From assembly GCA_027919835.1 (NCBI GenBank), contig JANVFP010000024.1, positions 620,001-684,000 of the forward strand: 64,000 bases of DNA. Reading direction: 5' to 3'. The translations under genes and the position numbers were made by a program. The stretch is from Lentinula raphanica (Eukaryota > Basidiomycota > Agaricomycetes > Agaricales > Omphalotaceae). Each line of letters opens with the position of its first letter. Positions within the stretch are counted from its first letter, which is position 1. The notes under the pieces were generated by a model. It worked only from the letters and a program-made list of their open reading frames with translations, did no database searches and was not told the origin of the DNA. This document shows positions 11,701 to 23,849 of this stretch, in pieces.

Positions 11701-12300
11701 TTATTTACTGCAAATTCATTGTAAAGTATAAATAATATTTTCAATTGATAACTCTCATGGCATTTATATTATTTATATTATATCTTTTTTGAAACTTATG
11801 AAAATAAAAAATATGTGTAAGCTTAATGTAAAACACTAACATTGCAATAGTTTTACAAACTGTACAGATTTTTTTCCTCAATTCTGTATCCATCTTGTAT
11901 AAAACAAAATTTTTACCAGAATTTATACATTGATCATCTTAATAGAAAATTATTATGAATTTTCACTGTTTATTTTATCATTTACACAGTGCCCCTTTTC
12001 CAAAAACTTGATGTAAATTTTTGTACTTAGAATGATATTACATGGTGATTGAAAAAAATGGTTACATTATATAAGGTTTTTGTACATTGCAAATTTTCCA
12101 CAATGATTGTTTTGAATTGTTATTTGGATAAATTTATTGCACATTCCTGGTAGGTATCAAAATTTATGCACTTTTTGACCCAGTGTATTCATGGTGAGAT
12201 TATTTTAAATTCTCAAATAATGGAGAAAATACCAAGTAGCACCATATATGGTCACTTTTTAAGATATGTTTAAGATAACTTTTACCATATATGGGGCTAC
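11701..12300. other. AT-rich non-coding stretch
   Basis: Very AT-rich. The part 11970-12130 resembles 6940-7100. No open frame or RNA is recognised. Confidence 0.5.
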
Positions 12301-12554
12301 TGTTAGGGTCATGACAAAAGAATGAATGTTCTTATTGTAAAATAAAAGACAGTAAGGACTGTGGCTGTATCTCCAAATTGGATTGCAGTTATACACTAAT
12401 AAACAAGCAAACATTAAGTACAAGCTCCGGAGTCAGAGCCATTGGAGCCATTGGAGTAGAAATAACAAACATAAAATGAGTGTAAGGGATTAGGGAGGGG
12501 TCTGGACTGGAATCAGATCAGAATCAGATTGGAGTTGGAGACATGAATATAACA
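12301..12554 (+). mobile_element. Solo LTR, copy 3 (254 bp, internally deleted)
   Basis: Begins TGTTAGGGTCATGAC and ends GAATATAACA, like copies 1 and 2, but lacks about 480 bp of interior. It is flanked by a perfect 5-bp duplication GCTAC (12296-12300 and 12555-12559). Nearly every CG of the other copies is TG or CA here, so this copy is older or was methylated longer. It lies just beyond the 3' end of the NACHT pseudogene. Confidence 0.92.
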
Positions 12555-12616
12555 GCTACTTAGGATTTTTTTATTATCTGCAAATTCAAAGTAAGTTTAG
12601 TATAACTTTCAATCAC

Positions 12617-14944
12617 TTATTTGATCCTGCTTTCAGAGCCACCTAAACGAGGGGGTATAAGTCGTCTGTGATAAGTGACTTGTTGAGCTTTAGGAAAGTC
12701 TGATTGAATTTGCATAGGCATTGATAAGAGCCGGGGTGACTTCAGAAAGTCTGATAGAATTTGCACAGGCATTGATGAGAGTTGGGTTGGATTTTTATAA
12801 TGAGTGCTCTGCAAATTTATACTTGCACCATTTTGAAGAAGAAGTTCAACAATATCATCATGACGTCCAAATGCTGCTGCTTGAATGGCAGTTCCAAAAT
12901 GACCACTTTCTAAATTGACATTTGCACCATATCTTAGAAGAAGTTCAACAATATCTTTATGACCTTCAAATGCTGCAGCTTGAAGTGCAGTACCATAATA
13001 TCCTCCTTGTGTATTGATATATGTTGAATCTTTCCAAAGGCAATCCATATTTAATGACCCAATAATACGTGTATTCAGGATATGAAAATCACTTAGAATT
13101 GTCTGTATAACATTTTTAAAACCAAAGAATGCTGCCACATGTAAACTATTACAGTCTACAAATATGGGAGCCCTGGGCAAGTGCTGATGATCAAGATTTC
13201 GGAAATTTTGCTTCCAGTGGTTGAATAACTTTGGTTCATTGACCAGAAATTTATGAGTAAGTTTTGCTGTCTCTTCACTTGGAAACTCTGCTTTTTCATT
13301 ATATTGACTATGCTTTGCCCAATATTCAGTTGCATATTGCTCAAATGTAACAATATCTACCCCTTTGAGATATTTGGAATGATCCCATATAGGTTTGTAT
13401 TCCCTCTCATTCAGAAGATATATGAGGCAAATTTGAGCTATAATATTGTGTGCCAGTTTTTCATTAAATTTTAACAACTTGCTTTTGTGAATTTGATCAT
13501 GATGTTCTAGTAGAAAATCTCTCACAGATGTGTGTGCAAGTTGAACAATGTTTTTGTTATCAACAGTAACCAAAGTAGTATCAATAACTTTTTCTAACCT
13601 AACCAGCATTTCTTCATCTTGCTCAATGTGCTTTGATTTTAGATCAACTGAAAGAATAATTGCAACTTGACTCATATGGAGAGGCTGAAAAGAAAAAAGA
13701 AGCCATAAGAGAAGATGGTATGCCTCTTCAGAAGAACTATTTTCACATTTTTTGAGAGCTTCACAATATATTTCCTTCAAATCTAAGGGTAATTCAGCTA
13801 GTGCCTTGCGTATGTTTTTTTTTGTGACACAGTCTTTCAATATGTGAAGTTGACAATCAATATAACGGAATCTATGACATTTTCAGAAATTTAGCCACTC
13901 AATGGATCTCTATGTTGAATAGTGGACTTACCCTCCATCTGCTTTTTTCATCATTGCTCTTTTAACCTCATTACATAGCTTGATATTTTTGAATGATATT
14001 TGCTCATCTAAGAAAATAGCAATATCTTCATTAACCTTACTATTATTTCTCAAAAAAAGTGACATGTAACTGGAGGTCCCAGAGAAATAATAATGGTGGC
14101 TTGAAATTATGATTTTACTAGCTAATTTCAAGTGTGTCATCTTATCAAAAAGGTGCCAGACTTCATTCTCCTCCTTGCATTCATCTAGAGCATCAATAAT
14201 CATAACAATTTGATAGTTCTTCTGAACTAGGTCCTTGGTGATCTCACACAGAGTATGTATCATATCATTATTGGTAGGTCTTGAATGTAAAAGCCCACTC
14301 TTTGATGATTCATGCAAACTCTTTAATGCAGGATGAATGCTCTGATCTTGAGCACCCAATTGCAATAGAAGGGATGACAACAGTCCCTGAAAACTTGATT
14401 TGGTTCCAGAATTGTCTCAGTTATCAAAGTAGTGATATATCAATACAGTTGGAAGGGTTGCCACTTTGAAATATTGAATGATACTGGTACTAAAAAGAGG
14501 GAGCAATCAGTATAATTTGAGTCTGCTTAATAGACTGAACAGTTGAGTAAACTCACATTAAAAAAGTTTTGCCTGATCCAGCTGCAGTTCAAAAATCAAT
14601 ACCATGTCATAGAATCTCAGTATATATTCATCACCTTGGCCTTGAATCCACAAGATATATCCTTCATCTCTCCACTTGAGGTAGACAGGATCTTCAAAGA
14701 TCCATTGGCCTGTTCCAGCTACCCTTTTATTCAAAGCTGTGGCATAATTGATAGAACAATCTGGAGCAGCAAGCCAGTCTCGAAGTTTTTGCTCTTCATA
14801 AGTTGAGAGGTCTGATATCTTTATTGAGCTGTGAGCAATAGTACTTTTGAAACTGCACTTACAATAAGAGTTTTTGAATGAATGTCCACTGACTATATTG
14901 AATTCTCCTCCAGTGATAGTCATATTGTTTGCATTGGAAAACAT
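12617..14944 (-). pseudogene. NACHT-ankyrin NLR-like protein with in-frame stop
   Basis: A STAND NTPase of the fungal NLR class, thought to act as an intracellular sensor for non-self. Exons on the minus strand: 14944-14635, 14581-14557 (25 nt), 14489-13932, 13871-12617. The N-terminus MFSNANNMTITGGEFN is the usual mushroom NLR start, and I chose it over an ATG 12 codons upstream. Walker A GQAGSGKT is split by a 53-bp intron after GQ. Walker B is IVMIIDALDEC. The winged-helix-like part contains PLHMSQVAIIL. Three ankyrin-like repeats end the protein (for example GTALQAAAFEGHKDIVELLL). An in-frame TGA at 14417-14419 follows YHYFDN, where an arginine codon is expected, so the gene is broken or variable. 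The last 50 residues look duplicated and not ankyrin. Confidence 0.88.
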
Positions 14945-15350
14945 GCTGTTGTTTCTAACACACTGAATCAGTATATGCACAACTGACAGCCCACTTTATG
15001 TATTCTACCTATCTGTGTGCAGGTTGATATAGCTGCAAGCAATGTTGATGATATTAATAATCACATGTCACAAAGTATATAATCAAGTGCCCATTACCTT
15101 GGGGTTCCCATTCTGTATCAGATGTTTTGTTAATATGAGGTGACTATCAATGGCAGAAAGCTGAAGCATTTCAAAACAAGAGGTCTTTATATATCTTGCT
15201 TTCAAGAAGCACCTGATCTAATGTCCTATGAAATGCCGGTCATTGAATTGCAGACAGCATTCTGTAAGTGCTGTTATGACATGACAGAAATCATTCCATT
15301 TGATCTGTCAATGGGTCTGTTTAAAGTTGGGCCTACAGGTTTCATAGCTT
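14945..15350. other. Non-coding region upstream of the NLR-like gene
   Basis: Would contain the NLR promoter. I see no clear motif. An 88-codon open frame at 15140 has no recognisable domain and reads into the MITE at 15351. Confidence 0.4.
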
Positions 15351-15620
15351 CATCAGGAAAAATATTCTCATCTCTAGAGTCCCCAGAGATACCCCCCAAT
15401 TCCTAGGTAGTCTCAGAGAGCCTAGAGTATCTGAGTTCTTTGAGGCTTCTAAAAATTCTCTGGGTGCTTTCTCGTGCTTTCTGGTGCTTTCAGATGCTTT
15501 CAGGATCTTCCAGGATCTCTAGGATATTTTTTGATCTTTCAAAGTTCACAAAAATCTCTGAGCAGCCTAGGAATTAGGGGGTATCTCTGGGGACTCTAGA
15601 GATGAGAATATTTTTCCTGA
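15351..15620. mobile_element. Short CATCAGGAAAAAT-type palindromic MITE
   Basis: Ends CATCAGGAAAAATATTCTC and its inverted copy (to CCTGA at 15620) continue as about 55 bp of near-perfect inverted repeat through CTAGAGTCCCCAGAGATACC. About 270 bp long and non-coding. It belongs with the longer elements at 4052 and 5484. The flanking dinucleotide is TA on the right but not clearly on the left. Confidence 0.75.
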
Positions 15621-16034
15621 TAAGTTTGTAGTTCCTATGATTTTTGTAGCTGATAACTGTGACACCCAGATGACATGACTGTGATGTTTTGATAGTGCCC
15701 ACCGGTGCTTAGTGAATCATAACAGCTTTTTTATGTGTCTCCATTGCAATCTGAGCACAGTCTGGCATGGTCAAACAAAGACAAAACCCAGCTACATCTG
15801 ATGCACAAAATCAACCTCTGGCGCCTTTTATAGAAGATCAAAAAACCAGGAAAATCCCTGGCCAATTGCAAGTTTCTCACATGCTTCAGAAGAAATAGCC
15901 ATCAATTATGGAATCATGGAAATGTCACACCCACTACGGAATTATGGGTAGCTATGGAGCTATGAAATCCATAGGCCCAGCTTTGAACAGACCTAATCTT
16001 TACAGTGGTCTACAAGCTATTGCAGTTCTCAGTA

Positions 16035-16258
16035 CATTAGGAAAATACCTTCAGCCCAGAGAGCCTAAAGACACCTCCCAAAAGCTTAGGCTTCCCAAGC
16101 TTCCCAGAGATTCTCAAAGATTTTCAAAGATTTTCAAAGCAACTCAGGTAAGCCTGAAGACATAAGATTGACTTAAAATCATGTCAAAGACTTTAAACTG
16201 CCTGGAATTTTGGGGGTGTCTCCAGGCAACCTGGGCCTAGATAGATTTTTTCCTAATG
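16035..16258. mobile_element. 224-bp MITE with CATTAGGAAAA ends, TA target
   Basis: Begins CATTAGGAAAATACC and ends ATTTTTTCCTAATG, flanked by TA (16033-16034 and 16259-16260). It is a diverged member of the CATCAGGAAAAAT group, with the same gene-free interior and internal TTTTCAAAGATT repeats. Confidence 0.82.
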
Positions 16259-16598
16259 TAAGGTGCTTTGTCAAATATACAAATAGTGTCAAAAATACAT
16301 TCTTGACTGCAATGCTGTAAAGTGGGAGTGGCCTGTTCTAAAACATGCAGTGCTGTATGCTGCCAATGCATGTGCCACATGCTGTCAATGGATGGCCCCC
16401 AGTTCTCTGTGCATCCTAATTCCCATAATTCTCTGAGATGAAATTCAAGGTGACCTTCCAATGCATTATACATCATTCCAAGGACAACATGACATACTGA
16501 ATCAAAATATGGGATACACCAGCAAAACAGGGCACTGCTGTACAGCGCTGTATAGTGATTGGCTCGGGTTGGCTGGGTTTTGCCGGTTTCCGGGTCGG

Positions 16599-17332
16599 TG
16601 TTATATTCATACCTCCGACTCCGATCCGATTCCGATCCGATTCCGATCCAGACCCCTCCCTAATCCCCTCACACTCATTTTATGTTTGTTATTTCTACTC
16701 CAATGGCTTTTATAGCTCCGATGGCTCCGACTCCGGAGCTTGTACTTAATGTTTGCTTGTTTATTAGTGTATAACTCCAATCCGATTCGGAATCACAGCC
16801 ACAGTCCTTATTGTATTTATGCTTATCACTCTTATTGTCTTTTATTTTACAATAAGTACATTCATTCTTTTGTTATGACTTTACAATAGTTATTGTTAAT
16901 TACTTGACAGCCTCGGAACTTGATTACTCCAAGACTGGTATATAAGCCTTAGTAGTTTGTACTGTAGGCTTAACCTCGAAATCGACTTGGGTACGACCTA
17001 GTTACCTCTGGTACTAGTTTCAGTCCTATCTAGTACAACCTCTGCCTTCACGTCTAGTCCGTTCGACATTCTGTTTAGTCCGACTCCGACTCCGACTCCG
17101 ACTTTCCCACGGTCCGACGGTCCTATTGGATCCTTACGTTCGTCACCTACCCTCAGGGACACGCAGCAAGTAGAAGGTGTTGGTCAATAACAGCACCAAG
17201 TCCCGCAACCATTCGTAGGGTCTTGTACACTTTTCTACCTGCTCGGTACTTCCTAAGTCCAATCTCAGGACCTACTAGGTCCGACTCCGGAATCTCCGGA
17301 CCCCTCCGACCCTATCTGGCACGACCCTAACA
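16599..17332 (-). mobile_element. Solo LTR, copy 2, inside the hAT element
   Basis: An inverted full-length relative of 1003-1745. It reads TGTTATATTCATACC to GACCCTAACA and is flanked by the 5-bp duplication GTCGG (16594-16598 and 17333-17337). It inserted 46 bp inside the left end of the hAT, so it is younger than the hAT insertion. It retains most CG dinucleotides. Confidence 0.93.
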
Positions 17333-17504
17333 GTCGGGTAGCCCTAACGGGTCGGGTCGGTTCTGATTCCCAGGACCCGACACCCGCCCAACAACCCGAA
17401 CTCGAGATACTGAGTTCACGCCCCCGGCGTTCATATTTACGTGATGAGAGTACCAACAACGTTTATTTTTACTAAATACCTGTTTTGTACAAACCAACTA
17501 CATT

Positions 17505-20500
17505 ATGAAACGGGCACGACCAAATCGATCAGCAGCGGCTAACAAAATGGCCAAAGTAACTAAAAAACAGACCAAAAAAAAAACCAAACAGTGATACAGG
17601 TAAGTCCAAGTAATATAGAACATTATGGCAACTGGTGATACAAAAGTATATAGACAGTGGTGAGGACTCAACACCAAGAGCTTCCAAGACTACCCAAGAC
17701 AAAACCGATGATGAGGGTGAAGGCAACAAAGATGACGATGATGACCCAGAAGATATCACAGCTAAAAAGCAGGCTGCAAAAGAAGAAGCGGTTAAAAAGA
17801 TTAGTGAGTGCAAACATTGGATGGAAAAAGAAAACCTCGGTGCTCACCATATCACATATAGGAAAAGATTTTAAGAGACGAAAGGCATCTATCTACGCAT
17901 TCTATTCTGCCGAGCCCGAAATTGAGTTCAAGAAAGATGGCGTTACGCCCAACTACTTCGTTTTTACTTGCGGCCTGTGTGCGTTTAAAGTCAAACAAGG
18001 GATACAAACTGGAGACAAAGGATCAACGGGTGAGTATCTTGCATGAACGTGTTAGAATGTGCTTCGTACGTTCTAACTTACCATACGGAGCGGGATATGT
18101 CCAGCTTGGACATTTCCCTATCTGTACACTAAGTCGAGCTCACACTGCCAGATTTACTTCCGTGCTTTGTATGACTAATACTGTACAGTACCATGCCCTA
18201 CACAGACGAGGCTGTGGCAGTGGCTACCTCAGTTGTTCTACACGCAACTGAGGTGAGCTGTTAGTCCATCGTAGCCAGTTCTATCAATACTTACATTTAC
18301 TGCAGTTTATTTCCTAACAGGTACTAACAATACATTAGTTGTTCTATACGCAACTGAGTTTATTTCCTAACAAACGAGTATACCAAGAACTCACCAAGGC
18401 CCAAAGGCAACCTCACCACGCATGCAAAAAAGTGTTGGGGAGATGAAGCTGTCAATGCAGCCAAAGACTCTACACTAGATAAAGCACGAGACATCATCAA
18501 GAGTTTTGGAAAAAAAAAGGCCAAAGTAAACTCACCGCTGCGCTCAGGGTAACGAAGACCTGGGCCAAGAGTTTCTCCACCTGCCCTCCCGAGAAGGAAA
18601 TCATCCGGTGCGTGCATGAAACAGCCTTGTTCTTGAGTAACGACTGATAGATTTTGAAGAGTGGTAACGGCGAGATGGGTTTCAGAAAACGCGCGCCCAT
18701 TCTTGATTGTCCAAGACCGATGCTACCGTTGGCTCCAGAAAGAGGGTCGGCCAAAACAGTACATTCCCAGCAAAGAAACGGTGGCAAAAGACGTGAAGGC
18801 ATTGTACAAAAAAAACAAAAGAAAAGCTGGCGATGGAGTTGCAGGTAGGTATTAAAAATGCACCAAAGAGATTCAACAACTTACCGCGGCAACGATCCCC
18901 TCCAGAATTCCGAATATAAGCTATCCATCGCCCTTGATACCTGGACATCACCTAACCACCATGCGTGTATGAGTATAACTGTGACATGGGTGCGCCGAGG
19001 CACTGACGATCAAGAAGAACTCACCACGAAGATTCTCGACTTTTTTGAGCTCCCGTGCTCCCATACAGCCAAGAACATGTCAGACGCAGTTGCACAGACC
19101 CTAAAAGATTATGGGATCGAAGACAAAGTGAGTAATGTTGATGTTCGTTCTGTAAGAGATTCAGTGCTGATGTACCTGAGTAGATCATTGCAGTTACTTG
19201 CGACAATGCGTCGGCAAATACTGCAATGCTTGACGAGCTTGAGTATGAGCTGGTCAATTTTCTGGGGAAGCGAGCCCACGTCCGCTGCTTTGCTCACACC
19301 GTGAACTTGACCGCAAAGGGGGTCCTTCGCCCATTCGAGCCAATTAAACGAAAAAGAGTCGCCGACGATGAGTCCAATGAGGGTGTTGGTGAGCATTCAG
19401 CTCCGGAGGATATAGGGATGGAGGAGTTGTATACGGAACTGCAGAATATAGAAGAGAATGGAGATGTGGAAGGGGACAACCTTGAGGGCTTTGTGGAAGT
19501 ATTGAATGAAATGACAGATAAAGAGAGAGAGCAATGGGGGAGGAACGTCGCACCAGTGAAGGCTACTCTGTACAAGGTGAGCTGGCACCGAGTAATTACG
19601 TTGATGGTCTGTGCACCTCCCGCATTGCCTTGCCGAGCATGAGAATAATGTTCTCTGCCGGGTGCAGGGTTGCTTGCCGGTGTGAACGAGTTTACTTGTG
19701 TCCTTTTACCTTACCTTTCACTTTCTCTCTCTTATACGTTCTCATTCCCCTCCCCTCTCAGACATGCAAAATTGCTTTCAAAATTATCAACTCCACGACT
19801 CTCCTCCTCCCTAAGTGGAACGAGCACCTCTCAGGCCTTGGCCTTGATGTCAAAAAGCTCCGGCGGGATGTTTCTACACGTTGGAATTCTACGCATGATA
19901 TGTTAGAATCTTTTTTGGAGATGAGAGAAGCAGTTACAGGGTTTGTCGACCGTGCCTCGTATGGGCTAGCTGATCTGGCGTTGACAACAGAGGAGTGGGA
20001 GGTAATGGAGGGATTGGTATCAGTATTGCAGGTATGCAAAGTCTGTTTTATCTTCCGCTGGGACGTGCTGATGTTCTCCATAGATCTTGAAAGACGCTAC
20101 ACTTTTCTTTTCGGCGAATGGAGCGAGCCTTGCCTCCGTCATCCCAGCAATGGATGCAATTGATCAGGCATTTGCCACAGGTATTCTCGACGAGACCATG
20201 CTTTCAGAGCCAATTCGTCATGCCTTGACGGTTGGCAAGAAGACTTTAAACAAATATTACTCGCTCTCTGACGACTCTGACCTATATCGCATGTCTATGG
20301 GTACGTTCTGGTTCCATCTACATATATGTCAGTTTTCTGATCTTGGGCTCCAGTTCTTCATCCCTGGTACAAACTCGATTATTTCCGGAAAGCTGGATGG
20401 GTTCAGGAGTGGATCGACACGGCGTCAGCCATCACGCGCGAGGCTTGGGAGAAGGATTTCAAGCCGACTGAGGTAGCACCATTCACTTCGGCCACGGTTC

Positions 20501-21028
20501 GTTCATTTCTACCTCGCTCGCTTTAATGTATATATTCATTGAATATCTTGTCTAGTTGGCTCCTATCTCAACTTGCCAGAATTCCTTTGTATCCCTCATG
20601 AACCGACACAAGCAGTTGGACTCTGAGGGTGACATGGATGAGCTCGCCCGCTATTTAGCGGATGGCTGTGTACCCACAGACAACCCCTTGCAGTGGTGGC
20701 TTTCCAACCAAAGACTATACTCTCATCTTGCAAAACTCGCAATTTCAGTACACTCTATTCCTGGTAAGTCTCAAGCTCAATAATTTCCTGGGTTTTGCTG
20801 ATTCCTATTACAGCTACCTCTGTTGCTGTCGAACGTTCTTTCTCGCGTGGCCGAATTCTCATCTCGCACCTCCGTAACCGGCTTCGCGCAGATACAATAC
20901 GCGCGTTGATGTGTTTTGGCGATTGGTCGCGGGATGATTTTATTTCTAATGAGGAATTAGTAGGTTACTTGAGCTCAGATGACTGTGTTGGTTTCGATGG
21001 ACTGGTCGATGATGAAGTTCTCGTATAG
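17505..21028 (+). CDS. hAT transposase with BED-type zinc finger, one apparent frameshift
   Basis: Catalyses cut-and-paste transposition of the surrounding element. Exons: 17505-17590, 17658-17803, 17862-18029, 18407-18607, 18660-18844, 18871-19127, 19184-19576, 19762-20031, 20084-20300, 20354-20496, 20556-20763, 20814-21028. The N-terminus is basic and then acidic. A BED-like finger spans exons 3-4 (FTCGLC ... NLTTHAKKC). The core includes KLSIALDTWTSPNHHACM, AVTCDNASANTAML, RCFAHTVNLTAKG and DVSTRWNSTHDML. The dimerisation region has PLQWW and SVAVERSFSRGRILIS. All phases fit except in exon 4, where a run of nine A (18510-18518) is one base short. Adding one A restores a conserved reading (PPEKEIIR). 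This may be a real inactivating deletion or a homopolymer error. Junctions around 18844-18871 are the least certain. Confidence 0.88.
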
Positions 21029-21281
21029 TTCTGCAGCGAATTCTTTGTATATAATGGTATATCATCTATGTATACAGTGCCGTAGTCTATGTACTCGTTT
21101 GTTATAATTGAGGACCCGACTGGAGTTGTTGGGTCAGCTATCAATCTGCCGGGTGTACCGGTTTTATCGGGTGAACTGGGTGACCCGAACCCGGGTGTAC
21201 GGGTACGGTTGGCTACCGGTTTCTGGGTCAGGTCTGACTTAGAGACAACCGACCCGACCCGAGCCAATCACTAGCGCTGTA

Positions 21282-21644
21282 CAGCAGCTCCAGCACTCCC
21301 AGCATTTTCACCAAAGGTTATGCTGGACAATGCCACAGTACTATTCAGTTTTGGTGGGAAATTCCTTGGCATTTCTTGGCAAATGCTTCAAATCTCTCAC
21401 AAGGACAGATTTATATTACCTGAGTCTATCCACTTCAGGCACCCTAAAATCCTGCCAACTTAGGGGGATTACCCACCAAATACCTGCACCTAATGGGGGG
21501 GATTACTGGGAAATTACCCAATGAGTATTACCCAGTCTGGGTAATACCCTGCCTCTAGTGTCAGGGGTCCTTGTCAGGTATTACCCAAGTTGGTAATACC
21601 TTACCAGTATATTCTCATACTGCAATTGGTCAGTGTATGTAGTT
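21282..21644. repeat. TTACCCA-rich non-coding segment
   Basis: Between the hAT and the inverted R2 copy. The motif ATTACCCA or its complement GGGTAAT recurs about seven times in 21465-21605. No gene is seen. Confidence 0.55.
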
Positions 21645-22185
21645 GTCATGAAGCATAACATGACTCATGATCACCCCCACAAATTTCTCAAATATTCCCA
21701 GTACATCCCCTGATTTTTCCTGATTTTCCTACCATTTCTCCATATTTTTCCAACATTTATTCGAGCCTAAACAACCTCTGCAAGTCTTTTCTATTGTTGG
21801 CCGAGCCTACGCCAAGGTGGCGCTTATTCGGCGTCTCGCGGCATTTCAACGCAGAAGCGCCGTATTTTACCTTCTCCCACGCTTCTTCTTCCTCCTCACA
21901 CCTCATCTCATCGGCTACCAACATCATCCTAGACAAGATAGGACCGCCGGAACCACGTTGAGGACCACAGGGCATCGTAGAGGGACGGTCAGAACGACGA
22001 GGACAGGGTTTAGAGGGTTGGAGGCCGCGATGACACGGCCTGCCAACTAGATCTTTCACCAGTGCGTAATCCGTTCGATGAACGGATTACATTCACACTA
22101 ACGAGGTTCCAGCATCACGATAGGGACATCGTCGACTCGCGTCGACGATATTTGACGCGTATCGTGTACCCCGGACCTCGATGCC
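21645..22185 (-). repeat. R2 dispersed repeat, copy 3, inverted
   Basis: Inverted match to 11225-11700. It starts TGTCATGAAGCATAACATGAC and runs to the GCCTGCCAAC block and beyond. The small inverted repeat TAATCCGTTC/GAACGGATTA (22068-22090) corresponds to the one at 11249-11272, with paired changes on both sides. It is non-coding. Confidence 0.75.
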
Positions 22186-23849
22186 TTCAACAAACCTCAG
22201 TCCCGCCCTTCTTTGTCAAGACCCTCGGTCCCGCTATGTCAATGTCGTCCGTCCTCGCATTCCTGTTTCTCCCTTCGTCATCTCATTCCTGTCACCCTCG
22301 ACTCATTTTCGTCATCCTCGGCCTGATAACGCTCCGTTTAGTCGTCCACGATGACGACACAAGTCCCGGCAACCCTTTTTGCACTAATCCACGGTACCGC
22401 CTTGTCAACCTCAATGTCGCATCGCCGTTCTTCCGTCCGGATCTTCTTCATCGCGATATCGTCATCCTTGGATCGGCTGTACTTCGTTTGGTCAGCTATG
22501 ATGACCAGAACACCTCGGCATCCCTTTCTGGGCTGTTCAACTTCTTCCACACCCCATCCTCGTCATCCACGGCTGGTATACACATCGTTCGGCATGCCGT
22601 CAACTCCCCATCGTCATCCTTAGCTCATATCCATCTCGTCTGGCCGTTCCTCGCCATAGATTTGTCGTCGCCAACACATTTACGTGTACTCCTCCTCGCC
22701 GAAACCTCTTCCTTCTTCCGCTCACCGTACCTACTCCGTTGGACTTGCACGACGGCCTTGCCTTCTTCGTCGTCCGGGTTTCGCACCAACCAACCGACAC
22801 CAAAACATGCTCCAGGCTCTTGTCTACTTACGACAATCGATTGTTCATTTGGGAACGGGTGGGGTTCACCTTGGTTCGACTTGGATTCGAGCTTGGGGCA
22901 GTTAAGCAGATTAAGCAGATTCCGATTCACATGCACGTAGAACCTGAGCTTGAGCTTGAACCTAACTGAATCGATGAAGCTATTCCTCGTCCGGACTGGT
23001 GCTCCTTCTTCATCATCTTCTTCGTGAGCCAACTGGAGACGAATGAACATACCATTCATATCATTCATTGACAACGAACGACGAACCAAAGTACCTAACG
23101 CGCTAGCGTATAACATATATCAAGAATCTTCACCGCCGAGCTGTTCTGATTCGTTTGTGAAATTTGAATATCTTGTTTCAAGGTTGATGCTGATGTCCAC
23201 TAATCGCCAATTTGAACAAGTCTTTGATATCTTGATAGTTGTGAGGCGAGAGAAGGGAATTTAGTGGGGAAGAGAGAGTGGAGAGGGAGGAGAGATCAGT
23301 TTTCTGGTGTGCTTGAAAGTTGAACATTGACGATGTGATAGAAGAACTTCGAAGCGAGAGAGGTGGAAAGAGTCTGAGGTGGGAACAATGAATTCGGAAC
23401 GTGAGCGTGATTTCATCTTCGGCGTCTAATTCGACACGTCTTTCAGAATCTCTCAAACCCGCTTCAAGCCTTCAAGCTTCAAGCTTCAGCCAAGGGAGGG
23501 AGAGTGGTGAAAGGAGGGGAATGGGGAGAACCAGAGTTCCACCTCCGACCCTATGCGTGCAGCCGTTACTCGCAGGGGGAGATAGGGAGAGGAGGTGGGT
23601 CGGAGGGGGTGACGGAAACGGTAGACGCCATCGAGATTTGAGTTTCGTTCAGATGTTAGAAGTTCGAGGACTCGAACAGGCAAGCTCGAGTTTTGGTTCG
23701 TTGGTGCCAGGATCCTTCTGGTCGTCTTCTGTAACGCCGACCGGCGACGAAGGAACTCACAAGCTCTTTCCCACAAGCTACACTCCCCTCTCCTCATCCT
23801 CTGTAAAGCACAACAGATGTATGAATTGAGAATTGCCACGCTTCGACTC
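22186..23849. other. GC-rich stretch without a supported gene
   Basis: A 292-codon open frame (22062-22940) exists but is serine/proline/histidine-rich, overlaps the R2 repeat, and has competing open frames on both strands. The segment 23260-23480 resembles 31330-31560 (both carry GTCTAATT before a CACGTC/CACATC motif). This suggests a duplicated block upstream of the paralog genes. Confidence 0.4.

Larger units (their letters stand above)
16553..21273 (+). mobile_element. Full-length hAT transposon with 8-bp TSD
   Basis: It has perfect 17-bp terminal inverted repeats TAGTGATTGGCTCGGGT at both ends and an 8-bp target duplication GCGCTGTA (16545-16552 and 21274-21281). It is 4721 bp, of which 734 bp plus a 5-bp duplication is a nested solo LTR. 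It carries one 12-exon transposase gene. GC-rich subterminal regions with GGGTCGG/CCGACCC motifs flank the gene. The target was the middle of a 24-bp perfect palindrome. Confidence 0.95.

Noticed and set aside
15351..15620. Hairpin as a regulatory RNA
   Set aside because: Ends match the CATCAGGAAAAAT MITE group, so a transposon origin is the simpler explanation.
22062..22940. 292-codon open frame
   Set aside because: Low-complexity Ser/Pro/His composition, overlap with the R2 repeat and long competing frames on both strands. No domain.
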